Below, piece after piece: positions 1 through 6,707 of a stretch of DNA of 9,664 nt (position 1 is its first letter; every line of letters begins with the position of its first letter). The DNA is from Pseudomonadota bacterium. GTDB lineage: Bacteria > Pseudomonadota > Alphaproteobacteria > Caulobacterales > Caulobacteraceae. The notes beneath the pieces were generated by a model that worked only from the letters and a program-made list of their open reading frames with translations, made no database searches and was not told the DNA's origin. A program made the position numbers and the translations under genes. The stretch spans positions 1-9,664 of the forward strand of contig JAEZCL010000272.1 of the NCBI GenBank assembly GCA_023433585.1, read 5' to 3'.

Positions 1-1
1 C

Positions 2-523
2 TCCTACATCAAGCGCAAGACCGCCGAACTGGGCGCCCTGGCCGGGTTCGAGAAGTCAGGCCACTTCTTCCTGTCGGGCGATCTGGGCCACGGCTATGAC
101 GACGGCCTGGTGGCGGCGGGCGCCGTCCTGGCCATGCTGGACCGTAATCCCGGCAAGAGCCTGTCGGAACTGAAGTCCGCCCTGCCCGACGCCTGGACCA
201 GCCTGACGATGTCGCCGCACTGCGACGACGAGCTGAAATACGACGTCCTGGCCAGGATCGTGAAGGAGTACGAGGACCTGGCGGCCTCCGGCGGCGAAAT
301 CCTCGGCCGCAGGATCGTCGAGGCCATCACCGTCAACGGCGTGCGTGTCCATCTGGAGGACGGCTCCTGGGTGCTGGTCCGCGCCTCGAGCAACAAGCCC
401 GAGTTGGTGGTGGTGGTCGAAAGCATGAGGTCCGCCGACGACATGCGCGACCTGTTCCGCAAGGAAGTGAAGCCGCGCCTGGGCGCCCATCCCGGCGTCG
501 GCGCCTACAATCAGGAAATCTGA
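2..523 (+). CDS. Phosphomannomutase/phosphoglucomutase, C-terminal part (5' end outside window)
   Basis: This is the 3' end of an alpha-D-phosphohexomutase, which interconverts hexose-6-phosphate and hexose-1-phosphate (mannose or glucose) in the cytoplasm for GDP-mannose or UDP-glucose supply. The reading frame is open from base 2, giving 173 visible residues ending in TGA. Near the start is the sugar-recognition loop EKSGHFF (about residues 17-23), followed by GYDDG, as in AlgC-type enzymes. The C-terminal phosphate-binding domain carries R-A-S-S-N-K-P (about residues 127-133) followed by a run of valines. This replaces the more common R-x-S-N-T-x-P loop but keeps its length. The catalytic serine and the DGD metal loop lie upstream of the window. 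Substrate preference (mannose or glucose) cannot be decided from this fragment. It is a paralogue of the glmM product encoded nearby and is followed on the same strand by a flavoprotein gene 65 bp downstream. Confidence 0.88.
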   Translation, partial: SYIKRKTAELGALAGFEKSGHFFLSGDLGHGYDDGLVAAGAVLAMLDRNPGKSLSELKSALPDAWTSLTMSPHCDDELKYDVLARIVKEYEDLAASGGEILGRRIVEAITVNGVRVHLEDGSWVLVRASSNKPELVVVVESMRSADDMRDLFRKEVKPRLGAHPGVGAYNQEI

Positions 524-588
524 ACGACCGTTTGACCCGCCGCCGCCGCCCGGATACGCCGTCTTCCGGGGAACGAGGAACGGCTCGG

Positions 589-1899
589 GTGATTCAGACG
601 GTTGCGATCGTCGGCGGCGGCTATTCCGGCGCCATGCTGGCCGTGCGGCTGGCCGAGGCGGGGCTGCGCGCGGCGCTGGTGAACCGCACGGCGGATTTCG
701 GCCTGGGCGTGGCCTATTCCACCCCCTGCGACCGGCACCTGCTGAATGTCCGCTCAGGGCGCATGAGCGCGCGGGCCGATGATCCGAACCATTTCGTCCG
801 CTGGCTCGAGCGGACCCATCCGGCCCTGGCCGATCCCGAAGGCTTCGCGCCGCGCCGCATCTTCGGCCTCTATGTTCAGGAGACGCTGAAGGCGGCCGTG
901 GCGGCTCACCCCGGCGCGATCGAAGCCTTTGTGGGCGAAGCCGTGGCCGTCGAGGACGGCGGCGTCCGCCTGGCGGACGGGCGTCGGATCGCGGCGGACG
1001 CCGTGGTGCTGGCCACCGGCAATCCGCCGCCGCGCGTGGGCGATGCGGTTCCCGGCGTGATCCGCGATCCCTGGGCGCCCGGCGCGCTGGACGTCGTCGG
1101 TCCAGACGACGAGGTGGTGATCGTCGGCACGGGCCTGACCATGATCGACATGGTGCTGATGCTGGACGCGCGCGGCTGGACCGGGCGCGCAACGGCGATC
1201 TCGCGTCGGGGGCTGGTCCCGCGCGGCCATGACGCGACGCAGGTCCGGGTGGCGGCGCGGCGGCCCGCGTCCGGCCCCTTGTCCCGCCGCCTGAACGCGG
1301 CGCGCAAGGCGGCGCGGACGGATGGCTGGGCCGTGATGATGGATCGGCTGCGCGACCTCAACGCCGAGCTGTGGGCCGAACTGTCCGAGGCTGAGCGGGC
1401 CCGCTTCCTGCGCCATCTGCGGCCCTGGTGGGACGTGCATCGGCACAGGGTCGCCTGCGAACCGGCGGCGCGCATACGGGCGCTCATGGACGCGGGAAGG
1501 CTGACCGTCGCCGCCGGGCGGTTGAAGGCCATGGAGGCGGTGGAAGGCGGAGTGACGGTGCGCTGGCGCCCGCGCGGGGCGTCGGCGGATCAGACGATGC
1601 GAGCCGCCCATGTGATCGACTGCACCGGTCCGGGCCACGATCCCTTGCGCGCACAGGACGCCCTGACCCGGCAATTGCTGGAAAGCGGACGCGCCCGTCC
1701 CGCGCCGCTGGGCCTCGGGCTGGAGGTGGACGTTCAGGGGCGCGTCATCGGCGCGGACGGCAGGCCGTCGGGCCTGCTGATGCTCGGCCCGCCCGCCCTG
1801 TCGGCCTTCTGGGAGACCGTCGCCGTTCCGGACATCAGGAAGCGGATTGAAGAGGTCGTCGCCGGCTTGAAGGGCCAGGGCCGGGCCGCGCGCGCCTGA
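589..1899 (+). CDS. FAD/NAD(P)-binding protein, COG4529 (YdhS-like) family
   Basis: This is a predicted soluble flavin-dependent oxidoreductase of 436 residues, close to the usual size of the COG4529/NAD_binding_9 family. Few members of that family have a known reaction. The first Rossmann dinucleotide loop is G-G-G-Y-S-G at residues 9-14. It is followed by a family-typical stretch with GLGVAYS and HLLNVRSGRMSA. An ATGNPPP motif lies near residue 142, and a second nucleotide-binding loop, VGTGLTMID, near residue 179. GTG at 589 is chosen as the start. It has GAGG at 575-578 and places the dinucleotide fold at the N-terminus as expected. A longer reading from TTG at 532 would add only an Arg-rich tail. 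The gene begins 65 bp after the phosphohexomutase gene, so the two may be cotranscribed. It ends 2 bp from the convergent glmM stop. The substrate is unknown. Confidence 0.85.
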   Translation: MIQTVAIVGGGYSGAMLAVRLAEAGLRAALVNRTADFGLGVAYSTPCDRHLLNVRSGRMSARADDPNHFVRWLERTHPALADPEGFAPRRIFGLYVQETLKAAVAAHPGAIEAFVGEAVAVEDGGVRLADGRRIAADAVVLATGNPPPRVGDAVPGVIRDPWAPGALDVVGPDDEVVIVGTGLTMIDMVLMLDARGWTGRATAISRRGLVPRGHDATQVRVAARRPASGPLSRRLNAARKAARTDGWAVMMDRLRDLNAELWAELSEAERARFLRHLRPWWDVHRHRVACEPAARIRALMDAGRLTVAAGRLKAMEAVEGGVTVRWRPRGASADQTMRAAHVIDCTGPGHDPLRAQDALTRQLLESGRARPAPLGLGLEVDVQGRVIGADGRPSGLLMLGPPALSAFWETVAVPDIRKRIEEVVAGLKGQGRAARA

Positions 1900-1901
1900 G
1901 G

Positions 1902-3251
1902 CTATCGCGCCGCCGCCACCGCCTCGGCGATGTCGTCCACCACGGCGTTCACCAGCTTCGAATCGTCGCCTTCGGCCATGATGCGGATCAGGGGCTCGGT
2001 GCCCGAGGCGCGCACCACCACCCGGCCCGAGCCGTTCAGGCGGGCCTGGCCGTCCGCGACGGCGGCCTTGACCTGTTCGTTCTCCAGGGGGGCGCCGCCG
2101 TTGTGGCGAACGTTCTTCAGCGTCTGCGGCACCGGTTCGAACTGGGCCGCCAGCTCGCTCATGGGCTTGCCGGACTCCACCAGCACCGCCAGCACCTGAA
2201 GCGCGGCGATCAGGCCGTCGCCGGTGGTGGCGTGGCGGCTGAGGATGATGTGGCCGGACTGCTCGCCGCCCACGTTGAAGCCGCCCGAGCGCATACGCTC
2301 CATGACATAGCGGTCGCCCACCTGGGTGCGCTCCAGGGTCAGGCCGTCGGCCTTCAGGGCCCGTTCCAGGCCCAGGTTGGACATGACGGTGGCCACCACG
2401 CCGCCGCCGGTCAGGATGCCCCGTCTGGCCCAGTCGCGGCCGATCAGGGCCATGATCTGGTCGCCGTCGATGATCCGCCCCTTCTCGTCGCACAGGGCCA
2501 GGCGGTCCGCGTCGCCGTCCAGCGCGATGCCAATGTCCGCGCCGTATCGCCTGACCGCCTCGGACAGGGTGCGCGGATGGGTCGAGCCGCATTCGGCGTT
2601 GATGTTGCGCCCGTTCGGCTCCACCCCCACCGGGAACACGTCGGCCCCCAGCTCATAGAGGGTGGTGGGCGCCACGCGATAGCCCGCGCCGTTGGCGCAG
2701 TCGATGGCGACGCGCAGGCCGTTCAGGTTCTGGCGGCGCGGGAAGGTGGCCTTGGCGATCTCCACATAGCGGGCCTGGGCGTCGTCGATGCGCTTGACCC
2801 GGCCCAAAGCGTCCGGATCGGCCAGGCCCTGGCCCAGGTCCTCGTGCATCAGGGCCTCGATCTTCAGCTCCATCTCGTCCGACAGCTTGTAGCCGTCCGG
2901 GCCGAACAGCTTGATGCCGTTGTCGGCGAAGCTGTTGTGCGAGGCCGAGATCATGACGCCCAGGTCCGCGCGCATGGAGCGGGTCATCATGGCCACCCCC
3001 GGCGTCGGCAAGGGCCCGAAGGTGCGCACGTCCATGCCCACGCTGGCGAAACCGGCCACCAGGGCCGGCTCGATCATGTAGCCGGACAGGCGGGTGTCCT
3101 TGCCGATCACCACCAGATGGCGGCGATCGTCGCCCGACATGAACAGCTTGCCCGCCGCCAGGCCCACGCGCAGGGCCACCTCGGCGGTCATGGGATGCTT
3201 GTTCGCCTGACCGCGGATGCCGTCGGTTCCGAAATAACGTCGCTTGCTCAA
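1902..3251 (-). CDS. glmM: Phosphoglucosamine mutase GlmM
   Basis: GlmM converts glucosamine-6-phosphate to glucosamine-1-phosphate, the second step towards UDP-GlcNAc for peptidoglycan and lipopolysaccharide. The 449-residue length is normal for the family. It opens with the family signature FGTDGIRG (residues 7-14). The phosphoserine loop is ISASHN, and S104 corresponds to the E. coli catalytic serine. The metal loop is DGDADR (245-250), the sugar loop GGEQSGH (328-334) and the phosphate-binding loop RASGTEP (414-420). The start is TTG at 3249-3251, because the FGTDGIRG motif leaves no room for a later start and no ATG or GTG precedes it in frame. GGAGG at 3256-3260 sits only 4 nt away. The gene is divergent from glmS, so the two enzymes of consecutive steps share one intergenic region. 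Its 3' end is 2 bp from the convergent flavoprotein gene, leaving no room for a separate terminator. Confidence 0.97.
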   Translation of the reverse strand: MSKRRYFGTDGIRGQANKHPMTAEVALRVGLAAGKLFMSGDDRRHLVVIGKDTRLSGYMIEPALVAGFASVGMDVRTFGPLPTPGVAMMTRSMRADLGVMISASHNSFADNGIKLFGPDGYKLSDEMELKIEALMHEDLGQGLADPDALGRVKRIDDAQARYVEIAKATFPRRQNLNGLRVAIDCANGAGYRVAPTTLYELGADVFPVGVEPNGRNINAECGSTHPRTLSEAVRRYGADIGIALDGDADRLALCDEKGRIIDGDQIMALIGRDWARRGILTGGGVVATVMSNLGLERALKADGLTLERTQVGDRYVMERMRSGGFNVGGEQSGHIILSRHATTGDGLIAALQVLAVLVESGKPMSELAAQFEPVPQTLKNVRHNGGAPLENEQVKAAVADGQARLNGSGRVVVRASGTEPLIRIMAEGDDSKLVNAVVDDIAEAVAAAR

Positions 3252-3260
3252 GGGGCCTCC
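3249..3260 (-). promoter_or_regulatory. Shine-Dalgarno and TTG start of glmM
   Basis: On the minus strand GGAGG (3256-3260) precedes the TTG start (3249-3251) with only four C residues between. The strong ribosome-binding site with short spacing and a rare start codon decides the glmM start and could set a modest translation rate. Confidence 0.7.
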
Positions 3261-3414
3261 GATTTCGCCGGGAAACCTGACGAAACGTCATTTTAGTTGG
3301 GCGGCGGCGACGTTTTCATTAAAGCCGCATCCGTCGGATCTTGCGGGCTTAACGCCGCGCGCCGCCTGTGCCAAGCAGCACACGGCTTCTGGATGGACGG
3401 AGACGAAACACCTC
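3252..3414. promoter_or_regulatory. Divergent glmM/glmS control region with 13-bp palindrome
   Basis: This 163-bp region separates the two start codons and must hold both promoters unless either gene is read from elsewhere. On the minus strand a possible glmM promoter is TGAAAA (3313-3318), 17 bp, TAAAAT (3290-3295), which would start transcription near 3283. On the plus strand TTGGGC (3297-3302), 17 bp, TAAAGC (3320-3325) is a weak candidate for glmS. The perfect inverted repeat TGACG-AAA-CGTCA occupies 3278-3290. It touches the proposed glmM -10 box and covers the proposed start point, which is where a repressor would sit. The glmS start has GGAG at 3399-3402. Promoter matches are by eye; the palindrome is exact. 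Confidence 0.4.
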
Positions 3415-5232
3415 ATGTGCGGAATTATCGGCGTGACGGGCCGCGCCCAGGCCGTGCCCCTGATGATCGAGAGCCTGAAGCGGCTGGAGTACCGGGGCTA
3501 TGATTCCGCCGGCGTCGCCGCCCTGGCGGACGGCCGCATCGAGCGCCGCCGCGCCAAGGGCAAGATCCGCGAACTGGAGAAGGTGCTGGACGCCTCGCCC
3601 CTGGCCTCGGTCGTGGGCATAGGCCACACCCGCTGGGCCACCCACGGCCCGCCCACCGAACCGAACGCCCACCCGCACAGGGCCGGGCGCGTGGCCGTGG
3701 TGCACAACGGCATCATCGAGAATTTCGCCGAGCTGAAGGCCGAACTGGGAGCCGCGGGGCGTGTCTTCGAGAGCCAGACCGACACCGAGGTGGTGGCCCA
3801 TCTCATCGACGCACGGCTCGAGGCCGGCGACGATCCCATGACCGCCTTCAAGACGGTGCTGGACCGGCTGACCGGCGCCTATGCGCTGGGCGTGCTGATC
3901 GAGGGCGAGGACGAACTGATCCTGGGCGCGCGCCGGGGCAGTCCGCTGGTGATCGGCTGGGGCGACGGCGAGATGTATCTGGGCTCCGACGCCCTGGCCG
4001 TGGGGCCGTTCACCCAGAAGATCAGCTATCTGGAAGAGGGCGACTATGTGGCCCTGACCCGGGACGGAGCCGACATCCGCGACGTCGCCGGGCGTCCGGC
4101 GGACCGTCCCGTGGTCCTGGTTTCGGCCTCCGCCGCCATGGCCGAAAAGGGCGAATACCGTCACTTCATGGAAAAGGAGATCCATGAACAGCCCGACAGC
4201 GTCCAGCACACCCTGTCGGCCTATCTGGACCTGGTGGCTCTGAAGGTGAAGCCTCAGGATCAGATCGACCTGACGAAGGTCAGCCGCATCCAGATCGTGG
4301 CCTGCGGCACCGCCTTCTACGCCGGCGAGATCGCCCGCTACGCTTTTGAACGGCTGGCGGGCCTGCCGTGCGACGTGGAGATCGCCTCTGAGTTCCGCTA
4401 CCGCGAACCGGCGCTGACGCCGGGAACCCTGGTCATCGCCGTCAGCCAGTCCGGCGAGACCGCCGACACCCTGGCCGGCCTGACCTGGTGCAAGGCGCAG
4501 GGGTTCGACACGGCGGCGGTGGTCAATGTGCACACCTCGTCCATGGCGCGCGAGGCCCGGGCCATGTGGCCCACCTGGGCCGGACCCGAGATCGGGGTGG
4601 CCTCCACCAAGGCCTTCACCGCCCAGGTGGCGGCGCTGCTGTCGCTGGCGGTGGCCGCCGGGGTGGCGCGCGGGCACATCGGCCCGGACGAGGAGGCCCG
4701 GCTGGTCAAGGCCCTGTTCGAGGCGCCGCGCCTGATCGCCGAGACGCTCCAGGACGACGAGGGCCTGAAAATGGTGGCCCAGGACCTGGCCAAGGCGTCG
4801 GACGTGCTGTTCCTGGGCCGGGGCGTCATGTACCCCCTGGCCATGGAAGGCGCCCTGAAGCTGAAGGAGATCAGCTACATCCACGCGGAAGGGTATGCCG
4901 CCGGGGAGCTGAAGCACGGCCCCATCGCCCTGGTGGACGAAGAGACCCCCGTCATCGCTCTGGCGCCCATGGACGAGGTGTTCGAGAAGACCGCCTCCAA
5001 CCTTCAGGAGGTGGCCGCGCGCGGCGGTCCGGTGGTGATGATAACCGCCCGGGGCGCGCCCTCGCCCCACGGCGCCCAGGTGCGGCGGATCGAGATTCCG
5101 CCCTGCGATCCCGTGGCGGCGCCGCTGCTCTACGCCATTCCGGTGCAGCTGCTGGCCTATTATACGGCCGTCCAGAAGGGCACCGACGTGGACCAGCCGC
5201 GCAACCTGGCCAAGTCCGTGACGGTGGAATAG
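3415..5232 (+). CDS. glmS: Glutamine--fructose-6-phosphate aminotransferase (isomerizing) GlmS
   Basis: GlmS makes glucosamine-6-phosphate from fructose-6-phosphate and glutamine, the committed step of amino-sugar synthesis, in the cytoplasm. The protein has 605 residues (E. coli 609). The class II glutamine amidotransferase domain starts directly with MCGIIG, so C2 becomes the N-terminal nucleophile after Met removal. HTRWATHG (71-78), NG at 98-99 and D123 complete the glutaminase site. Two SIS sugar-isomerase domains follow, with CGTAFY (297-302), SQSGET (344-349) and the K482/E485/H501 region in AEGYAAGELKHGP. The C-terminus is the canonical DQPRNLAKSVTVE, with K600 as the lysine that contacts the sugar. 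ATG at 3415 is fixed by the need for Cys at position 2; GGAG lies 12 nt upstream. The longer in-frame opening from 3244 is not coding. No glmS ribozyme is seen in the leader. Confidence 0.98.
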   Translation: MCGIIGVTGRAQAVPLMIESLKRLEYRGYDSAGVAALADGRIERRRAKGKIRELEKVLDASPLASVVGIGHTRWATHGPPTEPNAHPHRAGRVAVVHNGIIENFAELKAELGAAGRVFESQTDTEVVAHLIDARLEAGDDPMTAFKTVLDRLTGAYALGVLIEGEDELILGARRGSPLVIGWGDGEMYLGSDALAVGPFTQKISYLEEGDYVALTRDGADIRDVAGRPADRPVVLVSASAAMAEKGEYRHFMEKEIHEQPDSVQHTLSAYLDLVALKVKPQDQIDLTKVSRIQIVACGTAFYAGEIARYAFERLAGLPCDVEIASEFRYREPALTPGTLVIAVSQSGETADTLAGLTWCKAQGFDTAAVVNVHTSSMAREARAMWPTWAGPEIGVASTKAFTAQVAALLSLAVAAGVARGHIGPDEEARLVKALFEAPRLIAETLQDDEGLKMVAQDLAKASDVLFLGRGVMYPLAMEGALKLKEISYIHAEGYAAGELKHGPIALVDEETPVIALAPMDEVFEKTASNLQEVAARGGPVVMITARGAPSPHGAQVRRIEIPPCDPVAAPLLYAIPVQLLAYYTAVQKGTDVDQPRNLAKSVTVE

Positions 5233-5241
5233 AGCGAAATC

Positions 5242-5270
5242 GGTTCAGGTGGACGCAGTCCGCCTGAACC
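5242..5270 (+). terminator. Stem-loop behind glmS, possible terminator or repeat
   Basis: A 13-bp stem (5242-5254 with 5258-5270, one G-U pair) closes on a GCA triloop, 9 nt after the glmS stop. No T-run follows on the plus strand, so it is not a textbook intrinsic terminator, although it lies between convergent glmS and the lipoprotein gene. The sequence TAGAGC, beginning in the glmS stop codon itself (5230-5235), precedes it. TAGAGC also heads the larger hairpin at 5723, which suggests both belong to one dispersed repeat family. Confidence 0.5.
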
Positions 5271-5320
5271 CAGAACAATGGCCCAAGGCCCGGTCAACCA
5301 GAAACGTCAGGCCAGAAACA

Positions 5321-5587
5321 TCAACCTTGCGGCGGCGGGCTCTGGGCGGGGCTGGCCCCGGCGCCGTTCTCTGCGGGCAGAACGGGCGGGGTCTCCGGCA
5401 TGGGCAGCCCTTCCTGGCCCAGGGCGGGGGGCGCCTCGGCCTCTTCGGGCGGCATGATGAGGTCCTGGGGAAGCTCGGAGGCCTGCGTCGTGGTCGGCGG
5501 AACGACGGGCGCCTCCTGCTCCTGCTGGCAGGCGGCCACCGCCGTCAGGGCCAGCGGCAGGGCGACGAGGACGAAGGGTCTGAACAT
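5321..5587 (-). CDS. Small proline-rich lipoprotein of unknown function
   Basis: The 88-residue product starts with a short signal peptide, MFRPFVLVALPLALTAVAAC. The lipobox V-A-A-C places the lipidated cysteine at residue 20. Residue 21 is Gln rather than Asp, so by the Lol rule it would be sorted to the outer membrane. The mature part of about 69 residues is rich in Pro, Glu, Gln and Ala, has almost no aromatic residues and is probably disordered, like a tether or spacer. No domain is recognised. ATG at 5585-5587 has a good ribosome-binding site, GGAGAGG, 7 nt upstream, and the stop is TGA at 5321-5323. It is convergent with glmS and divergent from galU, so it is probably its own transcription unit. 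The signal peptide, lipobox and ribosome-binding site make it likely to be real. Confidence 0.75.
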   Translation of the reverse strand: MFRPFVLVALPLALTAVAACQQEQEAPVVPPTTTQASELPQDLIMPPEEAEAPPALGQEGLPMPETPPVLPAENGAGASPAQSPPPQG

Positions 5588-5627
5588 GCCTGAACCTCTC
5601 CATGATGAACGGCTGCGGCGCAGTTGA

Positions 5628-5635
5628 ACACGTGT
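5628..5635. promoter_or_regulatory. 8-bp palindrome ACACGTGT upstream of the lipoprotein gene
   Basis: ACACGTGT is a perfect palindrome lying 41 bp upstream of the lipoprotein start codon, a position compatible with an operator. An 8-bp palindrome can arise by chance and no convincing promoter was found beside it, so this is only a candidate. Confidence 0.15.
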
Positions 5636-5722
5636 GGAAACGCCGCGCCACGGCGCGAGTTTCCCCCGGCGCTCCCTTCGGACGTTTCCAGCGCCCGGCT
5701 AACCGCCTATCAACGGCGGCGC

Positions 5723-5801
5723 TAGAGCATGATCGTTTTAGACGGAACCGCGAAGCGGTTCCGGCTGAAGCGTGAATCATGCTCTCACTTTTATCTAGAG
5801 C
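5723..5801. repeat. Long imperfect hairpin repeat with TAGAGC ends, upstream of galU
   Basis: Three nested stems form one hairpin. The outer stem pairs 5724-5733 with 5776-5785 (10 bp, perfect). The middle stem pairs 5734-5741 with 5765-5772 (8 bp including two G-U pairs). The inner stem pairs 5743-5750 with 5756-5763 (8 bp, perfect) around loop CGAAG. A TGA bulge lies at 5773-5775. A second copy of the left end follows: the 14 bases from 5722 match those from 5795 at 12 positions, including the 7-bp direct repeat CTAGAGC. This looks like a dispersed palindromic repeat of the kind common between alphaproteobacterial genes. It lies only 37 bp upstream of the galU start, so it would be in the galU leader if transcription begins before it. 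The rest of 5588-5822 shows no gene. Confidence 0.65.
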
Positions 5802-5822
5802 CTGTTCGAGCCGGAGACCCTC

Positions 5823-6707
5823 ATGACCGACGCCCAGCCTCCCCGACGCGTGCGCAAGGCGATCCTGCCGGTGGCGGGCCTGGGCACGCGGGTCCTGCCC
5901 GGGACCAAGACCACGCCCAAGGAGCTGCTGAACGTCGTGGACCGGCCGATCCTCAGCTACATCGTCGAAGAGGCGCGCGAGGCGGGGATCGAGCACATCG
6001 TCTTCGTCACCGGCCGGGCGAAACAGGCCATTGAGGACTATTTCGACCACCAGATCGAGCTGGAGGCCCAACTGGAGGCCAAGGGCAAGACCGACATCCT
6101 GGACATGATGAACGCCGAACTGGCGCGCGCGGGCGAGATGAGCTTCACGCGCCAGATGAAGCCTCTGGGCCTGGGTCACGCGGTCTGGTGCGCCCACGAC
6201 ATCATCGGCGACGAGCCCTTCGCCGTGATCCTGCCCGACGTCATCGTGGACGCCGCGCCCGGCGCCCTGAAACAGCTGGTCGACGTCTATGCCGAGACAG
6301 GCGGCAACGTCATCGGCGTCGAGGTCGTGCCGGACGACCTGACCCACAAATACGGCATCGTCGACCCCCTGGAGCGCGCCGGAAACCGCATCGTCATGAA
6401 GGGCATGGTGGAGAAGCCGGCGCGAGGGACCGCGCCGTCGAACCTGTCCATATCCGGACGTTACATCCTGCAGCCGGAAATCTTCGATCTGCTGAAGACC
6501 CAGGAGCGCGGCGCCGGCGGCGAAATCCAGCTGACCGACGCCATGGCCCGGCTGATGGCGGATCAGCCTTTCACGGCGGTGGCCTATGAAGGCGTCACCC
6601 ACGACTGCGGCGACAAGATCGGCCTGTTGCGCGCCAACGTCGCCCTGGCGCTCAAGCGCGACGACCTGGGCGCCGCCGCCCGCGAGGCGATCTCGGCCCT
6701 GCTCTAA
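5823..6707 (+). CDS. galU: UTP--glucose-1-phosphate uridylyltransferase GalU
   Basis: GalU joins UTP and glucose-1-phosphate to give UDP-glucose and pyrophosphate in the cytoplasm, supplying exopolysaccharide, lipopolysaccharide and glucan synthesis. The 294-residue length is typical. The nucleotide-binding loop is AILPVAGLGTR (13-23), followed by K33 in the TPKELL motif. LPDV (138-141) gives the metal-binding aspartate D139. KYGIV and VEKP (196-199) mark the sugar-binding region. GEIQLTDA (233-240) and the lysine of DCGDK (261-265) are typical of the GalU family rather than of RmlA or GlmU. ATG at 5823 has GGAG at 5813-5816, 6 nt upstream. The phosphohexomutase at the left edge may supply its glucose-1-phosphate, which is inference. 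Its TAA stop (6705-6707) overlaps the TAG stop of the convergent lipoprotein gene. Confidence 0.96.
   Translation: MTDAQPPRRVRKAILPVAGLGTRVLPGTKTTPKELLNVVDRPILSYIVEEAREAGIEHIVFVTGRAKQAIEDYFDHQIELEAQLEAKGKTDILDMMNAELARAGEMSFTRQMKPLGLGHAVWCAHDIIGDEPFAVILPDVIVDAAPGALKQLVDVYAETGGNVIGVEVVPDDLTHKYGIVDPLERAGNRIVMKGMVEKPARGTAPSNLSISGRYILQPEIFDLLKTQERGAGGEIQLTDAMARLMADQPFTAVAYEGVTHDCGDKIGLLRANVALALKRDDLGAAAREAISALL

Noticed and set aside
549..570. 6-bp inverted repeat CCCGGA/TCCGGG between the mutase and flavoprotein genes
   Set aside because: Short stem, 10-nt loop and no T-run; expected by chance in GC-rich DNA, so not called a terminator.
532..588. Upstream TTG start adding 19 Arg-rich residues to the flavoprotein
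   Set aside because: GTG at 589 has a ribosome-binding site and puts the Rossmann loop at the N-terminus as in the family; the extension has neither support.
754..2592. Very long open frame on the minus strand (612 codons) across the flavoprotein and glmM genes
   Set aside because: It is antisense or out of frame to two well-recognised proteins, is dominated by Arg, Gly, Pro and His, and has no motif. Such frames are expected in DNA with extreme third-position GC.
3244..3414. N-terminal extension of GlmS
   Set aside because: GlmS must begin Met-Cys to expose the catalytic cysteine; the extension covers the divergent promoter region.
3252..3414. glmS ribozyme/riboswitch or CtrA sites (TTAA at 3319 and 3349)
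   Set aside because: The glmS ribozyme is a Firmicutes element and no such fold is seen; the two TTAA boxes are 26 bp apart, not the 7 bp of a CtrA site.
3349..5070. 573-codon open frame antisense to glmS
   Set aside because: It mirrors glmS codons, has biased Gly/His/Gln composition and no domain; it is a GC-driven shadow.
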